Source of the DNA: Rhodocyclaceae bacterium
GTDB taxonomy: Bacteria > Pseudomonadota > Gammaproteobacteria > Burkholderiales > Rhodocyclaceae
NCBI GenBank assembly: GCA_026417115.1
Contig: JAOADW010000048.1
Coordinates: 1 to 39,237 of the forward strand
Direction: 5' to 3'
DNA: 39,237 bases
Shown here: positions 28,774 through 36,121 of the stretch, piece by piece
Layout: the number at the start of each line of letters is the position of its first letter
Numbering within the stretch: the first letter of the stretch is position 1
Notes under the pieces: model-generated
What the model was told of the DNA's origin: nothing
What the model saw: only the letters and a program-made list of their open reading frames with translations
Database searches by the model: none
Program-made: the position numbers and the translations under genes

Positions 28774-30183
28774 TTATCCCACGAATTCGCGAACGTCTAC
28801 GAAGTGACCGGCGATCGCCGCCGCCGCTGCCATCGCCGGACTGACCAAATGCGTCCTGCCTCCCGCTCCTTGTCGCCCTTCGAAGTTGCGGTTCGAAGTC
28901 GAGGCGCAACGCTCGCCAGGCTCCAAGCGATCGGCATTCATCGCCAGGCACATCGAACAACCAGGCTCTCTCCATTCGAAGCCCGCCTCGAGGAAGATTC
29001 GATGCAAACCCTCGGCTTCGGCCTGGCGCTTGACCTGGCCTGAACCGGGCACCACCAACACGCGCTTGACCGAGGCGGCTTTTTTACGCCCCTTGACCAC
29101 CGCCGCTGCAGCGCGCAGGTCTTCGATGCGTGAATTGGTGCAGCTGCCGATGAAAACCTGATCGATGCTGATATCGACGATGCGAGTGCCCGGCGCAAGC
29201 CCCATATAGGCCAAAGCACGCATCGCACCTTCGCGTTTGACGGGATCCTTGAAAGAAGAGGGGTCTGGCACCACGCCTTCGATGTCGGTCACCATTTCCG
29301 GGGAGGTGCCCCAGGTCACTTGGGGCTTGATCGTGCTGGCATCGAGGCTCACGAGGGCGTCAAAATGCGCGTCCGCATCCGAAACGAGCGTTCGCCAATA
29401 GGCGAGGGCACGCTCCCAGAGTTCGCCTTTGGGTGCAAAGGGCTTGTCGCGCAGATATTCGATGGTTTTGTCATCGACCGCGACCATGCCGGCGCGCGCA
29501 CCCGCTTCAATAGCCATGTTGCAGACTGTCATACGGCCTTCCATCGACAGCGCAGAAATCGCCTCGCCGGCGAATTCGATCGCATATCCCGTGCCGCCCG
29601 CGGTGCCGATACGGCCGATCACGGCCAAGATCAGATCCTTGGCATAAACGCCCGGGCTTGCCACGCCCTCGAGCCGAATCAGCATGTTTTTCGATTTCTT
29701 CTGGAGCAAACATTGAGTCGCCAGCACATGCTCGACTTCGGAAGTCCCTATGCCATGCGCAAGGCAAGCGAATGCGCCGTGCGTCGAGGTATGCGAGTCG
29801 CCACAGACGACCGTCATGCCTGGCAGCGTGGCGCCATTCTCCGGCCCGATGACATGGACGATGCCCTGGCGCGGATCGCGAAAGGGGTAATAAGCGAGCG
29901 CGCCGAACTGACGGATGTTGGCGTCCAAAGTCTCGACCTGCTCACGTGAAATCGGATCATCGATGCCCCGCTCCCAATGATCGGTCGGCGTATTGTGGTC
30001 GGCAGTGGCGACAATGCTCGTTGCGCGCCACGGCTTGCGCCCCGCAAGCCGCAGCCCTTCGAAGGCTTGCGGACTCGTGACCTCATGCACGAGGTGTCGA
30101 TCGATGTATATGAGCGCAGTGCCATCCGCCTCGGTGCGGACGACATGACTGTCCCAGAGTTTGTCGTAGAGCGTCTTGGGCAT
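28774..30183 (-). CDS. leuC: 3-isopropylmalate dehydratase large subunit
   Basis: LeuC is the [4Fe-4S] subunit of isopropylmalate isomerase. The 469-residue product has the aconitase-type cluster cysteines: one in [13 protein letters not shown] (about 350) and two in [10 protein letters not shown] (about 413-416). It also has [29 protein letters not shown] and [11 protein letters not shown] near the front. The start lies 29 bases after the M48 protease gene (which ends in two TAA stops). Instead of a normal ribosome binding site, a perfect dyad directly precedes the ATG. It is the first of the collinear biosynthetic genes. Confidence 0.98.
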   Translation of the reverse strand: MPKTLYDKLWDSHVVRTEADGTALIYIDRHLVHEVTSPQAFEGLRLAGRKPWRATSIVATADHNTPTDHWERGIDDPISREQVETLDANIRQFGALAYYPFRDPRQGIVHVIGPENGATLPGMTVVCGDSHTSTHGAFACLAHGIGTSEVEHVLATQCLLQKKSKNMLIRLEGVASPGVYAKDLILAVIGRIGTAGGTGYAIEFAGEAISALSMEGRMTVCNMAIEAGARAGMVAVDDKTIEYLRDKPFAPKGELWERALAYWRTLVSDADAHFDALVSLDASTIKPQVTWGTSPEMVTDIEGVVPDPSSFKDPVKREGAMRALAYMGLAPGTRIVDISIDQVFIGSCTNSRIEDLRAAAAVVKGRKKAASVKRVLVVPGSGQVKRQAEAEGLHRIFLEAGFEWREPGCSMCLAMNADRLEPGERCASTSNRNFEGRQGAGGRTHLVSPAMAAAAAIAGHFVDVREFVG

Positions 30184-30196
30184 GTCTTCGGAAGAC
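30184..30196 (-). promoter_or_regulatory. Perfect dyad immediately before the leuC start codon
   Basis: GTCTTC-C-GAAGAC on the minus strand ends exactly at the leuC ATG, occupying the place of the ribosome binding site. In RNA it could form a 5-bp stem with a 3-base loop; as DNA it is a 6-bp inverted repeat with a single central base. No AGGAG-like sequence is seen nearby. It could be an operator, a translational control hairpin or chance. Confidence 0.35.
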
Positions 30197-30212
30197 GATG
30201 GAAAAGCTTTTA

Positions 30213-30974
30213 TTATTGCATAGGCCGGTAATACCTCAATGCCTCCGCCAAATGCTTCTCGATTTCGCGCTGGCGCGTCGCATCGGAAGGATGCGTCGAC
30301 AGGAACTCGGGCAGGCGCGCGCCTTCCTTGGCAGCTAGCGCCATGCGCCGCCAGAGATCGAGCGCAGCGCGCGGATCATAGCCTGCTTTCGCCATGTAGA
30401 TGAGCCCCATGCGATCGGCCTCGGCCTCATGCAGGCGGGAATAAGGCAACAAAAAGCCCACGGCTGCGCCGGCGCCGAGCAACCCTGCATACCAATCGCG
30501 CTTTCTTTCATCGCGCGTGCCCATGACGACCGCTGCCGTCAGGCCGGCGACCAACATCTCCTGGGACAAACGCTCGCCCCCATGGCGCGCGATCGCATGC
30601 GCAACTTCGTGGGCAATCACGGCGGCAAGACCCGCATCGTCCTGGGCAATGGGCAAAATACCCGTATAGACCGCCACCTTGCCACCCGGCAAACAAAAGG
30701 CATTGGCTTGCTTGTCGTCATCAATCACGATGAATTCCCAGTCGTAATCGGTACGTCCGGTGGCCGCCGCAATACGCCGCCCGATGCGCGCAACACGGGA
30801 GGAAAGGTCTGGATCCCGACTGACCTTTTGCTTGGCGACGATTTCTCTGAAGCTCATGAGCCCCATTTGTCGTTCCTGGGCTTCGGAGACGAGCAAAAGT
30901 TGGCTGCGGCCCGTAAGCGGCACCGTTTGGCACGCGGCAAGCCAAAAGGACAAGACGATGAGCAGGCGTTTCAT
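30213..30974 (-). CDS. M48 family metalloprotease, lipoprotein (LoiP/YcaL-like)
   Basis: A 253-residue zinc metalloprotease with a lipoprotein signal ([16 protein letters not shown], lipid cysteine C15). The catalytic HEVAH motif is at 122-126 and the third zinc ligand is in HEAEADRMG near 183-187, the M48 pattern. Other marks are [17 protein letters not shown] and [15 protein letters not shown]. Relatives such as YcaL and LoiP act in the periplasm in outer-membrane protein quality control. The ATG at 30974 lies two bases after the MFS stop. The frame is open far upstream (to 32117), but that stretch is a shadow of the MFS gene. It ends with TAA TAA, 29 bases before leuC. Confidence 0.92.
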   Translation of the reverse strand: MKRLLIVLSFWLAACQTVPLTGRSQLLLVSEAQERQMGLMSFREIVAKQKVSRDPDLSSRVARIGRRIAAATGRTDYDWEFIVIDDDKQANAFCLPGGKVAVYTGILPIAQDDAGLAAVIAHEVAHAIARHGGERLSQEMLVAGLTAAVVMGTRDERKRDWYAGLLGAGAAVGFLLPYSRLHEAEADRMGLIYMAKAGYDPRAALDLWRRMALAAKEGARLPEFLSTHPSDATRQREIEKHLAEALRYYRPMQ

Positions 30975-30976
30975 GA

Positions 30977-32158
30977 TCACGTGGCGTTTTTCAAATTCGG
31001 CTCGGCAGTCAGGCCACGCCAGATCAGGCAAGCGCCGATGGCGGCGGCCATGGCGCCGAGCGAATAGGCCCCTGCCGGCCCGATTGTGTCCCAGGCGTAT
31101 CCACTCATCAAGCCCCCCAGCAACCCTCCGGCCCCAAAGGAAAGACTGCCATAAAGGCCCTGCATGCGTGAAAGCTGTGGGCCACGAAACCAGCGCGCCA
31201 GCAAGGCTACGACTGCGGCATGATGCGCGCCGAAAGTCGCCGCATGCATGCCTTGCGCAAAAACCAACACGAGCAGCGAATCGGCATACCAGCCAATGAG
31301 CAGGAAGCGGATGACTGCAAGAAGAAAACTCGCCAACAGGATGCTCCGCAACGAAAAACGCGCCGCGATCGCCGGCATGGCCAGAAAAACGAGGATCTCG
31401 GCAATCACCCCAAGAGACCAGAGCAATCCCGTCGTCGTCTTGTCGTAGCCATGCAGGGAAAGATGGAGCGAATAGAAAACATACAACGGTCCATGCGCAA
31501 TGGCCATGAAAAAGCTTGCGCTCAACAAGGCCAGCACCGGTGTTTGCCAGGGATCGCCTGGCCCAGGGAGCGCGGCTTTCGGGCTCGCCGCCGGAGAATT
31601 CGGCAATAGCAGGGCGGCCGCCAGCACGCCCGCCAGGATCACGAAACACGCAGGCAAAAGGGCGCGTATGGGCAAGTAGTCGAGCAAGACACCTAGACCG
31701 AGCACGCTGGCGATGAAACCCACTGACCCCCAAAGGCGAATATGGCCATAGCGATCGACACGCCCCCCCAGATGTTCGAGCGTGAGCGTTTCCACAAGCG
31801 GCAGCGCGGCGCTCCAGAAAAACCAAACAAACGCCATCGCCACAAGCATCCACGCATATACATCCGTAATAAAAAATGGCGCGAATGCAAGGCATGCGCC
31901 GAGCGCCGAAAAACGCGTCAATTGACTGGAATGCCCGCACCGAGCCGCAAGCCAACCCCAAAAGCCCGGAGCAAGAAGGCGCATGACCTGGGGCGTGACC
32001 ATCAATATCGCGATTTGCCAAGCACTCAGCCCCACATCGGCGAGATAGAGCGCGAAATAGGGCGAGAACGCGCCCACGAACGCGAAATAGGCAAAGTACC
32101 AAGCGGCGAGGCGCCACGTGGCGCCCGCTGCTCGCGACGACTCCGGAGCATCGGTCAA
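30977..32158 (-). CDS. Major facilitator superfamily transporter, PPP/HcaT-like
   Basis: A 393-residue membrane protein with about twelve hydrophobic segments. The N-terminal half (FVGAFSPYFALYLADVGLS, QVMRLLAPGFWGWLAARCG) and FWSAALPLVETLTLEHLGGRVDRYGHIRLWGSVGFI match the MFS_1-like group that includes the 3-phenylpropionate permease HcaT. The substrate is not inferable: no aromatic degradation genes are near, and many members of this group are uncharacterised. Translation starts with TTG at 32158: an in-frame TAA lies three codons upstream, no ATG is available until well into the protein, and GAGG sits nine bases before it. The M48 gene follows two bases later. Confidence 0.85.
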   Translation of the reverse strand: MTDAPESSRAAGATWRLAAWYFAYFAFVGAFSPYFALYLADVGLSAWQIAILMVTPQVMRLLAPGFWGWLAARCGHSSQLTRFSALGACLAFAPFFITDVYAWMLVAMAFVWFFWSAALPLVETLTLEHLGGRVDRYGHIRLWGSVGFIASVLGLGVLLDYLPIRALLPACFVILAGVLAAALLLPNSPAASPKAALPGPGDPWQTPVLALLSASFFMAIAHGPLYVFYSLHLSLHGYDKTTTGLLWSLGVIAEILVFLAMPAIAARFSLRSILLASFLLAVIRFLLIGWYADSLLVLVFAQGMHAATFGAHHAAVVALLARWFRGPQLSRMQGLYGSLSFGAGGLLGGLMSGYAWDTIGPAGAYSLGAMAAAIGACLIWRGLTAEPNLKNAT

Positions 32159-32200
32159 GCGTGCTTACCTCATCTTACGCCGCACCCTCGATAGGGCATG

Positions 32201-32280
32201 CCGGCTGTGCGCGCCGCCCACCGACCTTTCTTTCGCTTTGCTTCCGGCAAGGGGGAAAGGCGACAAGCCGCCACAGCCGG
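32201..32280. other. Nested inverted-repeat structure in the ydcH-MFS intergenic region
   Basis: The 284-bp gap 32159-32442 contains an 80-bp nested dyad. The outer 9-bp arms CCGGCTGTG (32201-32209) and CACAGCCGG (32272-32280) are perfect. Inside, CCTTTC (32225-32230) pairs with GAAAGG (32255-32260). Inside that, CTTTGC (32236-32241) pairs with GCAAGG (32247-32252, one G-U on the plus strand) around a 5-base loop. Three nested stems within one gap suggest a folded RNA or an intergenic repeat. I do not recognise it as a known riboswitch, 4.5S RNA, 6S RNA or RNase P. The rest of the gap shows nothing firm apart from a weak terminator-like site. Confidence 0.5.
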
Positions 32281-32315
32281 TTCCTGCATCCTGCTGCGCA
32301 GAAAATGCGTCAAGG

Positions 32316-32340
32316 AAAAAACGGCCAGGCCCTTTCGACC
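32316..32340 (-). terminator. Weak terminator-like site downstream of the DUF465 gene
   Basis: On the minus strand, GGTC (32340-32337) can pair with GGCC (32326-32323) using one G-U, followed one base later by six T residues. The stem is short. It lies about 105 bases after the DUF465 stop and before the MFS gene, a plausible end for the ferredoxin-aroC-DUF465 transcript. Confidence 0.3.
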
Positions 32341-32442
32341 AGGAAGCCTACGCCTCGCACAAGCAAGCCCCCCTCATCGCCTTCCCTGGGCGCCCCTAGG
32401 CGACACGCTCCATCGAGACTAACCGCACGGCGCCACACGCGC

Positions 32443-32715
32443 TCATTTCTCTTGCAGGGGATGGCGCTGGCCAATGCGATAGGCAAGCAACCAATGGTAG
32501 ATCTCGTCTTTGAGGCGCACGCGCGCTTTCTTCAGCTCTTCGAGCGTGAAATCGGATACCGGCATGTCATGTTCTTCGAGATCCTCGACTTTTCCGGTCA
32601 AACGGTTGTAGCGTGCGAACATGGCGGCGAAGTAGCCGTCTTCGGCGCGCAAGATATCGATGGCGTCGCGAAATTCCGGAAATTCGGAATAGAGATCGTG
32701 ATGCTCGACATACAT
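32443..32715 (-). CDS. DUF465 (YdcH-like) small protein
   Basis: A 90-residue protein matching the DUF465/YdcH family: MYVEHHDLYSEFPEFRDAI, then HMFARYNRLTGKV-type sequence (here FAAMFARYNRLTGKVEDLE), then a helix with LEELKKARVRLKDEIYHWL. It is predicted to be an alpha-helical hairpin in the cytoplasm; function is unknown. The ATG at 32715 gives the family N-terminus, while the open frame upstream is a shadow of aroC. A weak AAGGGA precedes it. It lies 34 bases after aroC on the same strand and is probably co-transcribed. A 284-bp gap follows. Confidence 0.88.
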   Translation of the reverse strand: MYVEHHDLYSEFPEFRDAIDILRAEDGYFAAMFARYNRLTGKVEDLEEHDMPVSDFTLEELKKARVRLKDEIYHWLLAYRIGQRHPLQEK

Positions 32716-32749
32716 GATGAGGTCCCTTGGAATAAGACGAGAATGGATT

Positions 32750-33853
32750 CTAACAAGGCGCTTGTGCCGCCACGGCCGGCGTTGGACAGAAGACATCGGC
32801 GCACTGCGCACGGTGGCGGAGCGCGGCGTCGATGAGCACGAGCGCGAGCATGGCCTCGGCGATGGGTGTGGCGCGAATGCCGACGCACGGATCGTGCCGC
32901 CCATGCGTCGCGACCATCACCGGGCGACCAGCCAAATCGATGGAGCGACGCGGGATGCGAATGCTCGAGGTCGGCTTGATGGCAAGCCGTACGACGATGT
33001 CCTGCCCGGTCGAGACGCCGCCGAGGATGCCACCTGCATGATTGGAGAGGAATCCGGCAGGCGTGATTTCGTCGCCATGCTGCGAGCCACGTTGTGTCAC
33101 CGCGGAGAAGCCCGCCCCAATCTCGACGCCTTTGACGGCATTGATGCTCATCATGGCATGGGCGATATTCGCATCGAGCCGCTCATAGACAGGATTTCCC
33201 CAGCCCGGGGGCACTCCCCGTGCGACGACCTCGATCTTGGCGCCGACCGAATCTCCTTCCCGCCTCAAGCGATCCATATAGGCTTCGAGTTCGGGAACCA
33301 CCGCACGAGACGGGGCAAAAAAAGGATTTTCGTCGATCGCAGCCTCCTCGTCGAATGGGATCACGATCGGCCCCAATTGGCTCATCCAGCCGCGGATCGT
33401 GACGCCATAACGCTCTTTGAGCCATTTTTTGGCGATGGCGCCGGCAGCGACGCGCACGGCGGTTTCCCGCGCCGAGGAGCGACCGCCGCCGCGCCAGTCA
33501 CGAATGCCGTATTTGTGCCAATAGGTGTAGTCGGCGTGTCCTGGACGAAACGTTTCCGCAAGATTGCCGTAATCCTTGCTGCGCTGGTCGGTATTGCGGA
33601 TCAACAAGGCGATCGGCGTGCCTGTCGTCTTCCCCTCGAAAACACCCGAAAGAATCTCGACCTTGTCTTCCTCCCGACGCTGCGTCACATGACGGGAAGT
33701 GCCTGGCTTGCGCCGGTCGAGTTCTCTTTGGATATCCGCCTCGGTGAGCGCGAGATGCGGAGGACAGCCATCGACGACGCAGCCAATTGCCGGCCCATGC
33801 GACTCACCAAAGGAGGTCACGCGAAACAGCGTGCCCAGGGTATTGCCCGCCAT
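32750..33853 (-). CDS. aroC: Chorismate synthase
   Basis: AroC makes chorismate from 5-enolpyruvylshikimate-3-phosphate using reduced FMN, the last step of the common aromatic pathway that also feeds the trp genes in this window. The 367-residue product has the three family signatures: [17 protein letters not shown] near the N-terminus, the central [20 protein letters not shown] and the late RIPRRSIDL region. It starts directly after the stop of the CBS gene (TGA then ATG), implying coupling. Confidence 0.98.
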   Translation of the reverse strand: MAGNTLGTLFRVTSFGESHGPAIGCVVDGCPPHLALTEADIQRELDRRKPGTSRHVTQRREEDKVEILSGVFEGKTTGTPIALLIRNTDQRSKDYGNLAETFRPGHADYTYWHKYGIRDWRGGGRSSARETAVRVAAGAIAKKWLKERYGVTIRGWMSQLGPIVIPFDEEAAIDENPFFAPSRAVVPELEAYMDRLRREGDSVGAKIEVVARGVPPGWGNPVYERLDANIAHAMMSINAVKGVEIGAGFSAVTQRGSQHGDEITPAGFLSNHAGGILGGVSTGQDIVVRLAIKPTSSIRIPRRSIDLAGRPVMVATHGRHDPCVGIRATPIAEAMLALVLIDAALRHRAQCADVFCPTPAVAAQAPC

Positions 33854-34315
33854 TCAGCCTTGACCTCCCGTCGGTTTCTCCTCTTCCGGCCAGTCGCGAA
33901 TATAGGCTTTGAGCATGCGATTCTCGAAGTTTTGCTCTTCGAGCACCGCCTTGGCGACATCGTGAAAAGAGATCACGCCCAGCAGGGTATAGCCGTCCAT
34001 CACGGGCAAATAGCGCATGTGCTCGCGAATCATGAGCCGCCGTAATTGATCGACATCCATGTAGGGGTCGGCAGTGATCGGGTTGGTCACCATCACCTCA
34101 CGCACAGGCACTCCGCCCCAGGCGGCGCCATGTTTGTGCAGCGCTTGCAACACCTCGCGGAAAGTCAGCATGCCTACCATGCGGCCCTTTTCGAAGACCA
34201 CGACCGAGCCGAGATCTTGTTCGACCATCACGGCGACAGCCTCGTGGAGTTTCTTGTCAGGGGCGATCGTATAGAGCACCGAGCCTTTGATTTCGAGGAT
34301 TTGTCTGACTTGCAT
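33854..34315 (-). CDS. CBS-domain pair protein
   Basis: A 153-residue protein made almost entirely of two CBS domains (about 5-60 and 75-135): IAPDKKLHEAVAVMVEQDLGSVVVFE and MVGMLTF in the first, ADPYMDVDQLRRLMIREHMRYLPVM and LLGVISFHDV in the second. Such Bateman modules bind adenine nucleotides or similar ligands and often act as regulators in trans. There is no attached enzyme or transporter domain, so the partner is unknown. The ATG at 34315 follows the ferredoxin gene by 11 bases, and the stop abuts the aroC start. Confidence 0.92.
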   Translation of the reverse strand: MQVRQILEIKGSVLYTIAPDKKLHEAVAVMVEQDLGSVVVFEKGRMVGMLTFREVLQALHKHGAAWGGVPVREVMVTNPITADPYMDVDQLRRLMIREHMRYLPVMDGYTLLGVISFHDVAKAVLEEQNFENRMLKAYIRDWPEEEKPTGGQG

Positions 34316-34326
34316 GGCTGCTACTC

Positions 34327-34650
34327 TCACTTTTCGAGATATTTGAGCTTGTCGGGCTTGCCACGCCACTCGTCGGCATCGGGCAACGGCGCCTTCCGTT
34401 CGACGATCGGCGGCCAGATTTTGGCCAGCTCCGCATTGAGCGCGATGAAATGCCGCTGCGAGGCAGGCACGTCGTCTTCAGCGAAAATGGCTTCCGCTGG
34501 GCATTCGGGCACGCACAACGTGCAATCGATGCATTCTTCGGGATCGATGACAAGGAAATTGGGCCCTTCCCGGAAACAATCGACCGGGCAGACATCGACA
34601 CAGTCGGTGTATTTGCATTTGATGCAATTTTCGGTCACCACATAGGCCAT
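34327..34650 (-). CDS. fdxA: Seven-iron ferredoxin (FdxA type)
   Basis: A 107-residue ferredoxin with one [3Fe-4S] and one [4Fe-4S] cluster. The cysteine pattern matches Azotobacter ferredoxin I: C9, C17 and C50 for the 3Fe cluster, C21, C40, C43 and C46 for the 4Fe cluster, with extra C12 and C25. The Asp/Glu-rich region and the C-terminal extension [18 protein letters not shown] are also typical of this group. It is an electron carrier in the cytoplasm with unknown partner. The ATG at 34650 has GAGGGGG before it; a GTG one codon upstream is less likely. A dyad with a TATACT -10-like sequence in its loop lies in the 90-bp gap upstream. Confidence 0.95.
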   Translation of the reverse strand: MAYVVTENCIKCKYTDCVDVCPVDCFREGPNFLVIDPEECIDCTLCVPECPAEAIFAEDDVPASQRHFIALNAELAKIWPPIVERKAPLPDADEWRGKPDKLKYLEK

Positions 34651-34670
34651 CACGATCCCCCTCGTTCCTT

Positions 34671-34704
34671 GGGCGCTTCTTCAAGTATAGCGAGAAGCGC
34701 GCCC
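34671..34704. promoter_or_regulatory. Dyad in the der-fdxA gap
   Basis: GGGCGCTTCT (34671-34680) and AGAA-GC-GCGCCC (34693-34704) form a 6+4 bp stem with a 2-base bulge and a 12-base loop. On the minus strand the loop carries TATACT (34689-34684), a possible -10 box for fdxA, though no good -35 is found 16-18 bases upstream. The stem ends about 20 bases before the fdxA start. It may be an operator, a leader hairpin or a terminator remnant. Confidence 0.35.
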
Positions 34705-34713
34705 ATGGGGCAT

Positions 34714-34729
34714 AAAAGCGCACGCTTCT
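34714..34729 (-). terminator. Short terminator-like hairpin after der
   Basis: On the minus strand AGAAGC-GTGC-GCTTTT forms a 6-bp stem with one G-U and a 4-base loop, ending in a short T-rich stretch, 11 bases after the der stop. It is weak, but correctly placed to separate hisS-yfgM-bamB-der from fdxA. Confidence 0.35.
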
Positions 34730-34740
34730 TCGCGAGGCGC

Positions 34741-36078
34741 TTAGGCTTTTTCGGCGAAAGGATTGCGCCCCGTCTTGAACTGGATCGAAAGGGGGGTGCC
34801 GACGAGCCCAAAGGCCGTGCGAAAGGAATGTTCGAGATAGCGCACATAGGCGGGGGGGATGTGCTCGAGGGCGTTGCCATGGATCACGATCACCGGCGGA
34901 TTGCTGCCCCCCTGATGGGCATAGCGGAGCTTGGGTCGGATCAGCCCATGGCGCGGGGGAGATTGTCGCGCAACCGCATCGCGCAATACCCGCGTCAGCT
35001 TGGGTGTGGGCAATTTCGCGTTGGCCGCACGGTGCGCTTCATCGACTGACTTCATGAGCCCATCCAATCCCGTCCCCGCCTTGGCGGAAATGAAATGGGT
35101 CTTTACAAAAGAAAGAAAGGCCAGCTTGCGCGCAAGTTCTTGCTTGACCCAGCTGCGACGGTATTGATCGGCGGCATCCCACTTATTGACCGCGATGACC
35201 ATGGCTCGCCCGGCTTCCAGACAAATGCCGGCAATGTGCGCATCCTGCTCGGCCACCTCCTGGGTGGCATCGAGCAAAACGATCACCACATCCGCCGACT
35301 CGATCGCCTGCAAGGTCTTGATCACGGAGAACTTTTCGATGACGTCCGCAACCCTCCCTTTGCGTCTCAAGCCAGCGGTATCGATCAACACATACTGCCG
35401 GCCTTCGCGCATGAAAGGCGCTTCGATCGCATCGCGCGTCGTCCCGGGTTGATCGAAACTGATCATGCGCTCTTCCCCCAACAGCGCATTGACGAGCGTG
35501 CTTTTCCCGACGTTGGGCCGGCCCACGATGGCCACGCGCGGCGCACCTTCTCCTTCGTCTTCGGCGCTCCATTCCTCAGCCTCGTCCGGCATCGCCGCCA
35601 ACACGTCGTCGATCAAGGTGCGCACGCCATCGCCATGGGCAGCCGAGATCACGTGCGGCGCGCCCAGTCCGAGCTCATGAAATTCCGCCCCGACCACCGC
35701 CGCCTCCATGCCTTCGGCCTTGTTGACGACCAAAAACACGGGGCGTCCCAGGCGTCGCAATTTTTCTGCGATGGCTTTGTCCTGGGCAGTCAGTCCGCTG
35801 CGTGCATCGACGAGGAAAAGCAAGGCATCCGCCTCCGCCATCGCGGTCTCGGCCTGCCGCGTCATTTCTTGCTCGATGCCTTCCTTGGCCTCTGGCATCA
35901 GGCCGCCGGTATCGACGACCCAATAAGGACGGCCTCCAAGCTTGCCCCGGCCGTAATGACGGTCTCGCGTCAGCCCCGGCCGGTCCGCGACCAATGCAGC
36001 GCGAGAGCGAGTCAAGCGGTTGAAAAGCGTCGACTTGCCGACATTGGGCCGTCCGACGAGCACGAGGGTAGGTAGCAT
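34741..36078 (-). CDS. der: Ribosome biogenesis GTPase Der (EngA)
   Basis: Der is an essential double GTPase that helps assemble the 50S ribosomal subunit. The 445-residue product has two G domains, each with GRPNVGKST (9-17 and about 184-192). The first shows DTGGL and NKAEG, the second [11 protein letters not shown] and NKWD. A C-terminal KH-like domain (from about 360) contains [22 protein letters not shown]. Length is normal. It follows bamB with a 43-bp gap. In many betaproteobacteria hfq and hflX come next, but here the next genes are fdxA and a CBS protein. Confidence 0.98.
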   Translation of the reverse strand: MLPTLVLVGRPNVGKSTLFNRLTRSRAALVADRPGLTRDRHYGRGKLGGRPYWVVDTGGLMPEAKEGIEQEMTRQAETAMAEADALLFLVDARSGLTAQDKAIAEKLRRLGRPVFLVVNKAEGMEAAVVGAEFHELGLGAPHVISAAHGDGVRTLIDDVLAAMPDEAEEWSAEDEGEGAPRVAIVGRPNVGKSTLVNALLGEERMISFDQPGTTRDAIEAPFMREGRQYVLIDTAGLRRKGRVADVIEKFSVIKTLQAIESADVVIVLLDATQEVAEQDAHIAGICLEAGRAMVIAVNKWDAADQYRRSWVKQELARKLAFLSFVKTHFISAKAGTGLDGLMKSVDEAHRAANAKLPTPKLTRVLRDAVARQSPPRHGLIRPKLRYAHQGGSNPPVIVIHGNALEHIPPAYVRYLEHSFRTAFGLVGTPLSIQFKTGRNPFAEKA

Positions 36079-36121
36079 CGTGTCGAGAAACGCGAGGAAA
36101 AAGAACCGAAACCCTTAGCGG

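Noticed and set aside
30975-32117. Open frame extending the M48 protease far upstream (634 residues in total)
   Set aside because: The extra part lies in another frame of the MFS gene, has shadow-like composition, and the lipoprotein signal starts exactly at 30974.
32236-32252. SRP (4.5S) RNA, because of GCCGGAAGC in the minus-strand loop
   Set aside because: The flanking symmetric-loop motif of SRP domain IV is absent, so only a generic loop sequence is shared.
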